DNA of 34,365 nt. It comes from a bacterium BMS3Abin06 (GTDB lineage Bacteria > Nitrospirota > Thermodesulfovibrionia > UBA6902). The stretch spans positions 1-34,365 of the forward strand of contig BDSY01000011.1 in the NCBI GenBank assembly GCA_002897895.1. The letters are read 5' to 3'. This document shows positions 7,860 through 14,880 of the stretch, piece by piece. A program made the translations under genes and the position numbers. Under the pieces are notes generated by a model. It searched no databases. It saw only the letters and a list, made by a program, of their open reading frames with translations, and was not told the origin of the DNA. Numbering within the stretch: position 1 is the first letter of the stretch; the number at the start of each line of letters is the position of its first letter.

Positions 7860-8267
7860 ATGGGGTCTTCGCCTCAAAAAAAAATAAGTACGGACAGGCT
7901 CTTTTATAAGATAGGCGACATCAGTAATATTGCTGATATTGAGCCTCATGTCCTGAGATATTGGGAATCGGAATTCCCCTTTCTTAAACCCCGGAAAAAC
8001 AAAACAGGACAACGCATTTATACAAGAAAAGAACTGGAGCTTGTTCTTAAAATAAAAAATCTTCTGTATAAGGAGAAATATACCATTGCCGGAGTCAGAA
8101 AGAAATTCGGGGATAACACGCTGAGGAAAAACTCCGTTTCCATGGAGACGATCCACGGGGTAAAGAAAAGACTGAAAGAGATACTGGATACTTTGAGCAG
8201 AGATATAAGCAGCCGGGAACCGCCTCTGAACTCAAATAATAAAAAGGAATCACAATTGCATATGTAA
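7860..8267 (+). CDS. MerR-family transcriptional regulator, minimal form
   Basis: A 135-residue protein whose first 80 residues after a short basic leader are a MerR winged helix: FYKIGDISNIADI (helix-turn-helix), HVLRYWESEFPFLKPRK (second helix and wing) and GQRIYTRKELELVLKIKNLL. The MerR dimer coiled-coil that follows is short and there is no cysteine or ligand-binding domain at the C-terminus, so it is unlikely to be a metal sensor. It follows ihfA by seven bases and is almost surely co-transcribed with it. Its target genes cannot be read from the sequence. Confidence 0.88.
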   Translation: MGSSPQKKISTDRLFYKIGDISNIADIEPHVLRYWESEFPFLKPRKNKTGQRIYTRKELELVLKIKNLLYKEKYTIAGVRKKFGDNTLRKNSVSMETIHGVKKRLKEILDTLSRDISSREPPLNSNNKKESQLHM

Positions 8268-8325
8268 GAGTCTGCTATTTGCCTTCGTTTTGTTGATTAA
8301 CCATAAATATTAATTTGATCTTAAG

Positions 8326-8463
8326 AGTACCGAGTTCTCTTTTAACATGTTGATTCTAAAGAAAACGTCATGACCACGCAGTTGTCATTCCCGCTTGTCG
8401 GGAATCCGGGAAAATCAAAGGGTTATAGATTCCGGACAAGCCGGAATGACAGAACTCGGTACT
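8326..8463. repeat. Nested palindromic repeat upstream of tRNA-Pro
   Basis: Exact 13-base inverted ends AGTACCGAGTTCT (8326-8338) and AGAACTCGGTACT (8451-8463) enclose a second, 23-base inverted repeat (8384-8406 against 8428-8450, two mismatches) of the GTCATTCC...GGAATGAC type. The inner palindrome abuts the right outer arm while 45 bases separate it on the left, which suggests one element inserted in another. No ORF, no obvious target duplication. Confidence 0.8.
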
Positions 8464-8472
8464 GTCGAGAAT

Positions 8473-8500
8473 TTGATGTATGGAGCTTATAAATTATACA
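8473..8500 (+). promoter_or_regulatory. Candidate promoter for tRNA-Pro
   Basis: TTGATG at 8473-8478 and TATACA at 8495-8500, 16 bases apart, would start transcription about 29 bases before the mature tRNA. It begins only ten bases after the palindromic repeat. Confidence 0.45.
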
Positions 8501-8535
8501 ATCGGTATGCGCTGTTAAACAGATATGAAATGAAT

Positions 8536-8613
8536 CGGGGCGTAGCGCAGCCTGGTTAGCGCACTCGCTTGGGGTGCGAGAGGTCGGCCGTTCAAATCGG
8601 CTCGCCCCGACCA
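8536..8613 (+). tRNA. tRNA-Pro (anticodon GGG), CCA encoded
   Basis: Acceptor stem CGGGGCG (8536-8542) pairs with CGCCCCG (8603-8609); discriminator A and CCA follow at 8610-8613. The D arm has GCGC stems around AGCCTGGTTA, the anticodon arm is CTCGC-TTGGGGT-GCGAG giving anticodon GGG, and the T arm is GGCCG-TTCAAAT-CGGCT with one G-T pair. All arms fold, so the gene should be functional. It reads codon CCC (and CCU by wobble). Confidence 0.97.
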
Positions 8614-8703
8614 TTTTCCCCTCTTTTAAAATTTAAGAAGATAAACCCTTTCACGTATCACTTCAAGCGACTTCATCAGGAACTGGGACTCGTATTAATA
8701 ATT

Positions 8704-8732
8704 TTGAGCTTTGTCTTATCCAATGATATACT
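8704..8732 (+). promoter_or_regulatory. Promoter that would give a leaderless mRNA
   Basis: TTGAGC at 8704-8709 and TATACT at 8727-8732 are 17 bases apart. The expected transcription start is about 8739-8740, which coincides with the ATG at 8740. No ribosome binding site is seen before either that ATG or the next one at 8749. Confidence 0.55.
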
Positions 8733-8739
8733 TATAAAA

Positions 8740-9102
8740 ATGGATATTATGGAAAAGGAAGAAAATAAAAGCGCTGTTACATGGGCCACGCTCTGTCATG
8801 TTGGGGCCCTCTCTCTGTATCTCGGCATCCCTTTCGGTCACATAATCGTCCCTCTGGTGATCTGGCTTATAAAAAAGAATGAATTCCCCTTTGTTGACGA
8901 GCAGGGCAGGGAATCCCTGAATTTTCAGATATCAATGACTATTTATGCACTCATCGCAGGCCTTCTGGCCTTTGCCTTAATCGGCTTTGTTATCTTCCCC
9001 GTCCTTGCAGTCGTGCATGTAGTCTTCATTATCATCGCAATAGTAAAAACAAACAAGGGCGAAAGCTACCGGTATCCTCTTACGATAAGGGTTATTAAGT
9101 AG
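8740..9102 (+). CDS. DUF4870 family small membrane protein
   Basis: A protein of about 120 residues that I place in the DUF4870 family. After a charged start (MEKEENKSAV) come a first hydrophobic region (ALSLYLGIPFGHIIVPLVIW), the family's conserved middle FPFVDEQGRESLNFQISM, and two more hydrophobic helices, ending with a short basic tail containing YRYPLTIRVI. Function is unknown; it is an inner-membrane protein by prediction. The open frame extends upstream into the tRNA gene, but the part before 8740 is not protein-like and is overlapped by the tRNA, so I start at 8740 (8749 is possible). It is transcribed towards the flavin reductase remnant, with a 36-base gap. Confidence 0.82.
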   Translation: MDIMEKEENKSAVTWATLCHVGALSLYLGIPFGHIIVPLVIWLIKKNEFPFVDEQGRESLNFQISMTIYALIAGLLAFALIGFVIFPVLAVVHVVFIIIAIVKTNKGESYRYPLTIRVIK

Positions 9103-9138
9103 GTAAGCGGGGAAGTGCAGGCTATGGGCCCGACGTTC

Positions 9139-9592
9139 CTAAAAAAAGTCCTCGTGCCTGTGCAGGAGCGGATGATTGTCTTCATAGACCTCCGCGTCAA
9201 CGACCTCTCCTATGAATATCGTGTGATCTCCGGCATCGCATGTATTGACTACCCTGCAGTCGAAATACCCGGCTGTGTCCGGGAGTATGGGGGAGCCTGT
9301 CTTGAGTGTTTCATATTCAATGCCTTCGAACTTGTCGGTCTTCCTGCCGGACTTGAACCCGAAATGCTTTCCCACGGCTATTTGTTTGTCCGAAAGCACG
9401 TTCACGGCAAAGACACCGCTATCTTTGATAAGGTCATGACTGTACCGGGTCTTGCCGATGGAGACGGACAGCATTAAAGGACGCCCGTGATACCCATGCC
9501 GCTGTCATACCGTTGACCCTGTCCCCCTTTTTCGTAGTTATAACAAAAACACCATTAAATATCTTCCTGAATGCCTTTTCAAAATTACTCAT
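9139..9592 (-). pseudogene. Flavin reductase-like FMN-binding protein, frameshifted
   Basis: Two frames on the minus strand together make one flavin reductase-like domain. The first (from the ATG at 9592, which has a GGAAGGAGG ribosome binding site) reads FEKAFRKIFNGVFVITTKKG and NGMTAAWVSRASFN, the usual N-terminal half. It then runs into unrelated sequence, while LSVSIGKTRYSHDLIKDSG and VNVLSDKQ continue in another frame from about 9474. The break is near 9470-9480, where a few bases appear to be lost between SFN and LSVSIGKT. The C-terminus also stops early at a T-run (9141-9147), where a one-base change would extend it. It is a broken gene or a sequencing error; family members bind FMN and serve as flavoredoxins or NAD(P)H:flavin reductases. 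Confidence 0.75.
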
Positions 9593-9655
9593 TTCAGCCT
9601 CCTTCCGGTTACTTTTATAATATTTTATCACTTAATAGACAAGAGCGGGATCAGG

Positions 9656-10657
9656 TTATTTTATTTTTGACACAATTAAATCTCTCATTGCAAGTATAAA
9701 TTTATCCGATATATTGAGAGACCGGCATCTTCTCAGATTTATACCGTGCTTTTGCGCTATTTCTTTATAAAGAATATCAATCTCATAAAGTGTCTCGATA
9801 TGGTCCGAGACGAAACTGATCGGGATGACAAACAGGTTCCTGCAGCCGCTGGTTGCAAGATTTTTAATTGTTTCTTCTGTTGCAGGCTCAAGCCATTTAA
9901 CAGGTCCGGTTTTACTCTGAAATGAAAGATGCCAATTCAGGCCGGAGAAATTATAAGGGGCAAGAGCAAGCCGTTCATTCACTTTTTCAATAGTTGATTT
10001 AATATGATCAAGATAAGGGTCTCCCTCCCTGATAAAAGATTCCGGCAGGCTGTGCGCGCTGTAGAGGAGATGGAGACCTGTTTCGTTAAAATCAGATAAT
10101 CCCCCGGCAATCAAATCTGCAAGAGCCTCTATATACGGCGGGAAATCATACCAAGGCTCAATGTATTGAATATTGATCTCTTTGCCCTCAACCCTTTTTT
10201 TGAACTCTGACACAGAAGAGCCTGTTGTTGCCTTTGAATAATGAGGATAAAGACTGAGTACAATCAAATGTTTAATGCCGTCATCAATAATCCTCTGAAC
10301 AGTATCTTTAATAAAGGGATGCCAGTAACGCATACCGATATAGACCCTGAATAATCGTGAACCGTGAACCGTGAACCGTGAACCGTTAAGCGCTTTTTCA
10401 AGCGCCTCTGCCTGAGCCGTAGTAATATCAAGAATCGGAGACTTGCCGCCTATACGGCTGTACATCTCTTCTGCTTTTTTTGAGCGAAGTGCTGAAATTA
10501 ACCATGCAATGGGTTTCTGTAAAAAAGACGGGCCAAGCCTGATAATTTCCCTGTCAGAGAACAGGTTATATAAAAAAGGCCTGACAGCCCGGAGGGAATC
10601 GGGCCCACCGAGGTTTAATAAAACAATTCCTGTAATATCCTTTTTCTTATTTGTCAA
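9656..10657 (-). CDS. hemH: Ferrochelatase HemH
   Basis: A 333-residue ferrochelatase, which inserts Fe(II) into the porphyrin macrocycle. Motifs: GIVLLNLGGPDSL at the N-terminus, YIGMRYWHPFI, LSLYPHYSKATTGS with the core His, the catalytic LLYSAHSLPESFI (about 200-212), LSFQSKTGPVKWLEPATE and VIPISFVSDHIETLYEID (about 277-294). The frame begins with TTG at 10657; GGA a few bases upstream is the only ribosome binding site candidate. Between ALEKAL and YIGMRYW an extra stretch NGSRFTVHGSRLFRV is encoded by four 7-base repeats (10356-10383). It is the third gene of the radical SAM-hemE-hemH unit, 18 bases after hemE. Confidence 0.93.
   Translation of the reverse strand: MTNKKKDITGIVLLNLGGPDSLRAVRPFLYNLFSDREIIRLGPSFLQKPIAWLISALRSKKAEEMYSRIGGKSPILDITTAQAEALEKALNGSRFTVHGSRLFRVYIGMRYWHPFIKDTVQRIIDDGIKHLIVLSLYPHYSKATTGSSVSEFKKRVEGKEINIQYIEPWYDFPPYIEALADLIAGGLSDFNETGLHLLYSAHSLPESFIREGDPYLDHIKSTIEKVNERLALAPYNFSGLNWHLSFQSKTGPVKWLEPATEETIKNLATSGCRNLFVIPISFVSDHIETLYEIDILYKEIAQKHGINLRRCRSLNISDKFILAMRDLIVSKIK
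10356..10383. repeat. Four tandem CGTGAAC heptamers inside hemH
   Basis: CGTGAAC occurs four times in perfect tandem, followed by a partial degenerate copy (CGTTAA). Read on the hemH strand it gives the FTVHGSR-type residues of the loop inserted before the conserved YIGMRYW block. Three heptamers make seven codons, so the frame survives changes of three copies. Confidence 0.92.
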
Positions 10658-10675
10658 TTCTGATCCGAAGTTTTG

Positions 10676-11725
10676 CTATCTCCTGCTGAGCCTGTGAACC
10701 ATTTCTACAAGGGCAATGACATTGTCCGGCGGGGTTTGAGGAACCACGCCGTGTCCGAGGTTGAAGATATGTCCGGGGGCAGAAGATGCCCTGCTTAAAA
10801 CATCTTTTACACGCTCTTCTATTTTATCCTGCGGAAGAAACAATGAAAGGGGGTCAAGATTTCCCTGTACAACAACATCACCACCAAGTCTTTTCACAGC
10901 ATCGTCCAGGTTGATTCTCCAGTCAACGCCGAATACATCTGCGCCGGAAGTCCTGATTTCATTCAGGAGACCGGCGGTTTCACCGACAAAATATATTATC
11001 GGTACATGTTCATGATTTTCAGTCTTCATCCATTTTTTCAGCGCTTCAATAATTTTAATGACATAAGACAAAGCATATTCTGTGAAATCTCCGGGTGAAA
11101 ATATTCCACCCCATGTATCGAATATCTGCACTGCCTGAGCCCCGGCGCTTATCTGTGCCTTTAAATATTCAGTAATTGTCGCGGTTATCTTATCCATTAA
11201 TGATTTGTACAAATCAGGATTTTCATAGATCATCCTTTTTGTGTTAAGGAAGTTTCTGGATGTGCCTCCTTCTATCATGTATGTTGCTGTAGTAAAAGGG
11301 GCCCCTGCAAATCCGATGAGAGGCACTCTGCCCGTAAGCTCTTTTCTCAATATACGGATTGTATCCATAACAAATTTCATTTTATCTTCGGGATCCGGGA
11401 TGGACAATCTATCTATGGAGTTTTTATCCCGCGCAGCAGGTGATAATACGGGCCCCATGCTTTCCCGGAATTCAAGATTCATTCCCATTGCTTCACAGGG
11501 AATAAGAATATCGGAAAACAGGATCGCCGCATCAACATTAAGTATGTCAATCGGCTGAATCGTAACTTCGGCTGTAAGGTCCGGGGTTTTACAGAGCGTT
11601 AAAAAATCAACTTTCTTCCGCACTTTCTGATATTGATCAAGGTATCTGCCGGCCTGGCGCATAATCCATATGGGAGTAAATGGGACTTCTTCCCCTCTGC
11701 ATGCCTTCAAAAAAGTATCGTTCAT
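10676..11725 (-). CDS. hemE: Uroporphyrinogen III decarboxylase HemE
   Basis: HemE converts uroporphyrinogen III to coproporphyrinogen III. The protein (349 residues from the chosen start) shows the family's substrate-binding WIMRQAGRYL near residue 20, the ILFSDILIP block with its Asp, the GFAGAPFTTATYMIEGG segment, FDTWGGIFSP, and the C-terminal NLGHGVVPQTPPDNV. The open frame runs 43 residues further upstream, but that part overlaps the neighbouring radical SAM gene and is not conserved-looking; the ATG at 11725 has a GGAGG ribosome binding site and gives the normal length. It lies ten bases downstream of the radical SAM gene and 18 bases before hemH. Confidence 0.95.
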   Translation of the reverse strand: MNDTFLKACRGEEVPFTPIWIMRQAGRYLDQYQKVRKKVDFLTLCKTPDLTAEVTIQPIDILNVDAAILFSDILIPCEAMGMNLEFRESMGPVLSPAARDKNSIDRLSIPDPEDKMKFVMDTIRILRKELTGRVPLIGFAGAPFTTATYMIEGGTSRNFLNTKRMIYENPDLYKSLMDKITATITEYLKAQISAGAQAVQIFDTWGGIFSPGDFTEYALSYVIKIIEALKKWMKTENHEHVPIIYFVGETAGLLNEIRTSGADVFGVDWRINLDDAVKRLGGDVVVQGNLDPLSLFLPQDKIEERVKDVLSRASSAPGHIFNLGHGVVPQTPPDNVIALVEMVHRLSRR

Positions 11726-11735
11726 GTAACCTCCA

Positions 11736-12821
11736 CTAATCCTTGTTCTGCATTTCTTTCCGTATCCTGTAAGGGACGTAACTGCAGAACGGTTCTTCTT
11801 CAAGATAATCTCCGGACACGGCATATGCCCTTGCCCTGCAGCCGCCGCAAACATTTATATATTCACATGAGCCGCATCTGCCCTTATACTTCTTGAAGTC
11901 TCTCATTTCAAGGAAGAGTTCTGAATTTTCCCAGATGTCTTTAAATGATTGTTCCTTGAGGTTTCCGGCAGACTTCGGGAAATAACTGCAGGGGAGCACA
12001 TTCTCATCAACATCAATAAGACAGATTACCTGTCCTGCAATGCACCCCTTGGAACCACCCGTAGAGAACTTCAGACTTCTGCGCTCGAATTTTTCGCCTT
12101 CCTCTTTTTGTTTCTGTAAGACAACTCTGTAATAATGTGGTGCACAGGTAGGCCTTACGAGGATATCCTTTTCATTTTTTTCCATCCGGTAATGCCAGTC
12201 AAGTATCTCTTCATAGTCCTCTTTTGAAATGAGTTCATTCATAATATCTTCGCCCCTGCCCGTAGGAACGATCATAAACATATACCATGCAGCAGCGCCC
12301 AATTCTTTAGCGAGTTTGTAAACCTTCGGGATCTCTTTCTGGTTGCGCTTTGTAAAAGATGAGTTGATAAGGAATTGAATTCCGTGCTTATTGAATAATT
12401 TTGCCGCGTTTATAACACCGGCAAATGCGCCTTTCTGATTCCTGAAATCATCGTGAACCTCCTCTGTTGACCCGTCAAGGCTGAGGGAGACCATCCTTAC
12501 TACTGATGCTTTCATGTTTTCACATATCTCTTTAGTTACGAGTGATCCGTTTGTTGCGATACACATTCTCAAGCCTTTTTCAGTACCGTACTTTGCTATA
12601 TCAAAGACATCCTTCCGTATTAAGGGTTCTCCGCCTGAAAGGACAATCACGGGTTTGGCATAGCCGGCAATATCGTCAATAATTCTGTATGCCTCCTCTG
12701 TCGGGAAATCAGGATGTCCTTCTGCCTCTAACCCGGATGATGAGCGGCAGTGTATGCAACTGAGATTACATCTCCTTGTAATCTCCCATGCGATCCATTT
12801 TGGTTCAAATTCTTTGATCAT
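11736..12821 (-). CDS. Radical SAM/SPASM heme-pathway protein (AhbC/AhbD/NirJ-like)
   Basis: A 361-residue radical SAM enzyme. The [4Fe-4S]-SAM motif CNLSCIHC is at residues 18-25, the SAM-binding GGEP at about 63-66, and the C-terminal SPASM-type cluster region has [23 protein letters not shown], then [18 protein letters not shown] and a last CSY. This layout fits the AhbC/AhbD/NirJ group, which decarboxylates or removes side chains of siroheme, iron-coproporphyrin or heme d1 precursors. Standing first in an operon with hemE and hemH supports a heme role. A stand-alone AhbD role would be odd beside a ferrochelatase, so the exact substrate is open; NirJ2-type is another reading. No clear ribosome binding site before the ATG. 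Confidence 0.8.
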   Translation of the reverse strand: MIKEFEPKWIAWEITRRCNLSCIHCRSSSGLEAEGHPDFPTEEAYRIIDDIAGYAKPVIVLSGGEPLIRKDVFDIAKYGTEKGLRMCIATNGSLVTKEICENMKASVVRMVSLSLDGSTEEVHDDFRNQKGAFAGVINAAKLFNKHGIQFLINSSFTKRNQKEIPKVYKLAKELGAAAWYMFMIVPTGRGEDIMNELISKEDYEEILDWHYRMEKNEKDILVRPTCAPHYYRVVLQKQKEEGEKFERRSLKFSTGGSKGCIAGQVICLIDVDENVLPCSYFPKSAGNLKEQSFKDIWENSELFLEMRDFKKYKGRCGSCEYINVCGGCRARAYAVSGDYLEEEPFCSYVPYRIRKEMQNKD

Positions 12822-12904
12822 TTTGATGATGAGTTAATGAATAAAGCGATTAAATCATAATGACAGCATTAATATTGTACCTTTTTTGTTCAGTTATGAA
12901 AACT

Positions 12905-13047
12905 GAGGTTCTTGCAAAAGTCCCTGCAAAACGACATGTGCCGTCATACCCGTGAAAACGGGTATCCAGAAGCCTTTATTTTTTAAAGAAACTGGATTCC
13001 CGATTACTACCTCGGGAATGACAAAACAAGACTTTTGCAAGAGCCTC
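12905..13047. mobile_element. MITE-like element with 18-base inverted ends
   Basis: GAGGTTCTTGCAAAAGTC (12905-12922) and GACTTTTGCAAGAGCCTC (13030-13047) are inverted repeats with one mismatch. Inside, 12943-13022 is a palindrome of GTCAT...CAG / CTG...ATGAC with a small hairpin on each arm (ACCCGTGAAAACGGGT and CCCGATTACTACCTCGGG). No ORF. Flanks share a loose GTTAT-AAAAC likeness, not an exact duplication. Confidence 0.82.
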
Positions 13048-13501
13048 TGTGTTATAAAACCTTTTTCTGTGCAATAAATTCGTAGTATTCATATTCGCTC
13101 ATGAGATACGTTTCCTACATTGCTCTTTTGCTTTTTTTAAAAAAGAAGGAGGTTTTGAAATACGCCCCTTTACTATTTTTTCAAAATCACCTATGAAACT
13201 GTATTTCTGCCGGGATCAAGAGATATTACCATTGCCGATACCAAGGTGTCTTTCTTTTTTCCCATAGCGTATTTCCTTCCGATATAATAAGATATTGCAA
13301 ATTCTTTCTCAAGTTTCAGTTTTTATACAATTCTAAGTATCCTCTTTTGAGGAGGGTGTTAAGCATAAATACTAAGTTAGGCACTGAGATATTATATATA
13401 CGACGTCCAGACCTGAAATGCAGGAGACTTTCCTGGGAACAAAGCAATAGGGTCAGGTCTTGTTTCTTGCAATTCTGAATCAAAATTGATAAAATTTGTA
13501 T
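13048..13501 (-). other. Gene-poor stretch with short orphan coding fragments
   Basis: No full gene. On the minus strand three short fragments can be read: residues KEFAISYYIGRKYAMGKKK... ending in a stop near 13200, then FEKIVKGRISKPPSFLKK... ending near 13100, and from the ATG at 13102 MSEYEYYEFIAQKK, which runs into the palindromic element and stops at 13052. The last resembles the start of a widespread MSEYxYYEF hypothetical protein, so it may be an N-terminal stub cut by the element. 13330-13501 contains nothing I can name except a GGGTCAGGTCTTG motif at 13450, like the sequence that often precedes REP-type transposase genes. Confidence 0.45.
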
Positions 13502-13574
13502 ATGGCAAGAGCGCTAATGAGAGAATATGAGGGATATGTTGTCAAAGGTTAACGAGGCAGATTTTTTATGGTGA
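13502..13574 (+). pseudogene. N-terminal stub of REP-associated (Y1) transposase
   Basis: ATG at 13502 opens MARALMREYEGY, very close to the MARxLRxEYEGAxYHV start of REP-associated tyrosine transposases of the IS200 type. It stops after 16 codons; one frame over, SKVNEADFLW recalls the following SRGNERxxIF segment. The catalytic HUH and Tyr parts are absent. The characteristic GGGTCAGGTCTTG lies 50 bases upstream. Confidence 0.6.
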
Positions 13575-13735
13575 CGCAACAGAAAGGGAAATACAAAATC
13601 CATGAACTGTTGAAACCTTCCGCAACAAAACTATACCGGTATATAAAGATAAAAGGGAAAGCAAATCCTTTTAATCCGGAATACCGTGAATATTTTCAGA
13701 TGAGAAGGCTCTTGTCAAACACAGTAGCGATATAA
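13568..13735 (+). pseudogene. C-terminal remnant of group II intron maturase
   Basis: A 55-codon frame contains IKIKGKANPFNPEYREYF followed by a few residues and a stop. This matches the conserved tail of group II intron reverse transcriptase/maturases (the ...KxKGxANPxxPxxxxYF segment). Everything upstream, including the reverse transcriptase domain, is missing and is replaced by the transposase stub. It lies 58 bases upstream of the intron's domain V, as expected for the end of a domain IV ORF. Confidence 0.68.
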
Positions 13736-13793
13736 CAGTGAAAGTTAACAAACAACTGCCGGGTTTTAGTAAAATAGAACCTTATAAAGGCTT

Positions 13794-13865
13794 GAGCTGT
13801 ATGCCGGGAAACTTGCCTGCACAGTTCCAAGGGGGCGACGGAGCCGTGAGGTTCCCGACCTACCC
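13794..13865 (+). ncRNA. Group II intron domains V and VI, 3' remnant
   Basis: The 34 bases 13794-13827 fold as domain V: GAGCTGT pairs with ACAGTTC, the catalytic AGC triad sits at positions 2-4, a GAAA tetraloop lies at the expected place, and a two-base bulge separates the helices. Two non-canonical pairs in the stems hint at decay. GGGGGCGACGGAGCCGTGAG (13831-13850) starts domain VI, which ends ...CGACCTACCC, the usual intron 3' boundary, at about 13865. Confidence 0.78.
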
Positions 13866-13881
13866 GGTAACTAAAAAAAAC

Positions 13882-13928
13882 TTGACACCACCTTACTATA
13901 TGTACAATAATAGGTACATGTACCTATT
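13882..13928 (+). promoter_or_regulatory. yefM-yoeB promoter with YefM-type double operator
   Basis: TTGACA at 13882-13887 with an AATAAT at 13906-13911 makes a promoter (18-base spacing). Over and just after the -10 lie a short palindrome TGTACA (13901-13906) and a perfect 20-base palindrome with core AGGTACATGTACCT (13909-13928). YefM repressors are known to bind a long and a short palindrome with TGTACA-like cores, so this is most likely the autoregulatory operator. An AGGAGG follows before the ATG at 13944. Confidence 0.82.
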
Positions 13929-13943
13929 TAGGAGGTTAATGAA

Positions 13944-14195
13944 ATGAAAGCACTTACTTATACGGCTGTACGGGGAAACTTGGCGAAGACAATGAAGGAA
14001 GTCTGCGATGACCATGATCCTGTCATTATTACTCGAAAAAAAAATGATGCTGTTGTTCTGATGTCATTGGAAGACTATGAAGCATTAAATGAGACAGCAT
14101 ATCTACTACACAGTCCCAAAAATACAAAGCGACTTCTGGAATCAATCGAAGAACTTGAAAAAGGCAAGGGAAAAGAACGGAATTTAGTTGAATGA
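13944..14195 (+). CDS. yefM: Antitoxin YefM (Phd/YefM family)
   Basis: An 83-residue antitoxin. The N-terminal half has the Phd/YefM DNA-binding fold (MKALTYTAVRGNLAKTMKEV, then DPVIITRKKNDAVVLMSLEDYEAL, here split by the turn), and the C-terminal half is the acidic, Lys-rich toxin-binding tail (LESIEELEKGKGKE). It neutralises YoeB and represses its own promoter together with the toxin; a matching palindromic operator lies directly upstream. The last bases overlap the toxin start as ATGA. It stands right after a decayed group II intron, a typical home for a mobile toxin-antitoxin module. Confidence 0.94.
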   Translation: MKALTYTAVRGNLAKTMKEVCDDHDPVIITRKKNDAVVLMSLEDYEALNETAYLLHSPKNTKRLLESIEELEKGKGKERNLVE

Positions 14196-14446
14196 AACTT
14201 GTTTTTTCTAAAAATGCATGGGAAGATTATCTGTACTGGCAACGCACTGACAAGAAAATCCTGAAAAGAATAAATGAATTAATCAAAGACATTCAAAAGA
14301 ATAAATATGAGGGCATTGGAAAGCCGGAACCGCTAAGGCATAGCTTATCAGGATATTGGTCACGTCGGATAACAAATGAACACCGGATAGTTTATAAGAT
14401 CGATCATGATCAGGTATTACTTGCGCAGTTAAGATATCACTATTAA
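14192..14446 (+). CDS. yoeB: Toxin YoeB, ribosome-dependent mRNA endonuclease
   Basis: An 84-residue RelE-superfamily toxin that cuts mRNA on the ribosome. The YoeB hallmarks are all present: NAWEDYLYWQRTDKK at the N-terminus, the GIGKPEPLRHSLSGYWSRRI core with catalytic Glu and Arg, NEHRIVYKI, and the C-terminal LRYHY with the catalytic His-Tyr pair. Nothing is truncated, so the toxin should be active. It overlaps yefM by four bases and has no promoter of its own. Confidence 0.95.
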   Translation: MKLVFSKNAWEDYLYWQRTDKKILKRINELIKDIQKNKYEGIGKPEPLRHSLSGYWSRRITNEHRIVYKIDHDQVLLAQLRYHY

Positions 14447-14880
14447 GTTATAACCAGTCAATGCAGCAGACAACCTTTTGCGGTTGCTCCTGATTTCCGT
14501 GTTAGATGCATGATCAAAATAGATGAATAAAACATCTGACGTATATGAGGAATTATATCATTACACTACTCAATTCTCACTTTCGCAAATGTTTTGAACG
14601 TGCACATTCACGTAGCCAGGAACGTTAAAGCCTGAAATATTGCATTGCCGAAAAAAATATTTTATACTTTTTTTGTGGGCGGTGAGCATGGGTCCAAGTA
14701 CCGGGTTGAGATTTTGTCCCGGGGCGTCAGGACATGTTCAAAAAGAACCATTTAATCCTGATTATCAGGAGCGCCGATCTCATTGTGACACCGCCCGTCT
14801 TCGATTTGTTTAATTCCTGCATCTCTTTCCTGAATCTTTCACAGGCTTTGGCTATTGCCTGCTGACCCCATTTAGCTTTT
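14447..14880. other. Intergenic stretch without a clear gene
   Basis: No gene that I can support. Structural points: CAACC/GGTTG hairpin just after yoeB (about 14468-14484), an inverted pair GGGCGGTG (14677-14684) and CACCGCCC (14789-14796), and the palindrome CCTGATTATCAGG (14757-14769). On the minus strand a short readable fragment (KAKWGQQAIAKACERFRKEMQEL, in two pieces WGQQAIAKACERF and KEMQEL) lies before hemW's stop and might be the tail of a lost gene; I do not recognise it. Confidence 0.4.

Noticed and set aside
8569..8739. N-terminal extension of the DUF4870 protein into the tRNA gene
   Set aside because: It would translate through tRNA-Pro; the DUF4870 homology begins after 8740.
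10356..10383. CRISPR array or other spaced repeats
   Set aside because: All short repeats here are direct tandem heptamers without spacers, and no cas genes occur in the window.
11726..11854. 43-residue N-terminal extension of HemE
   Set aside because: Overlaps the end of the radical SAM gene in another frame and precedes a start with a good ribosome binding site that gives the normal length.
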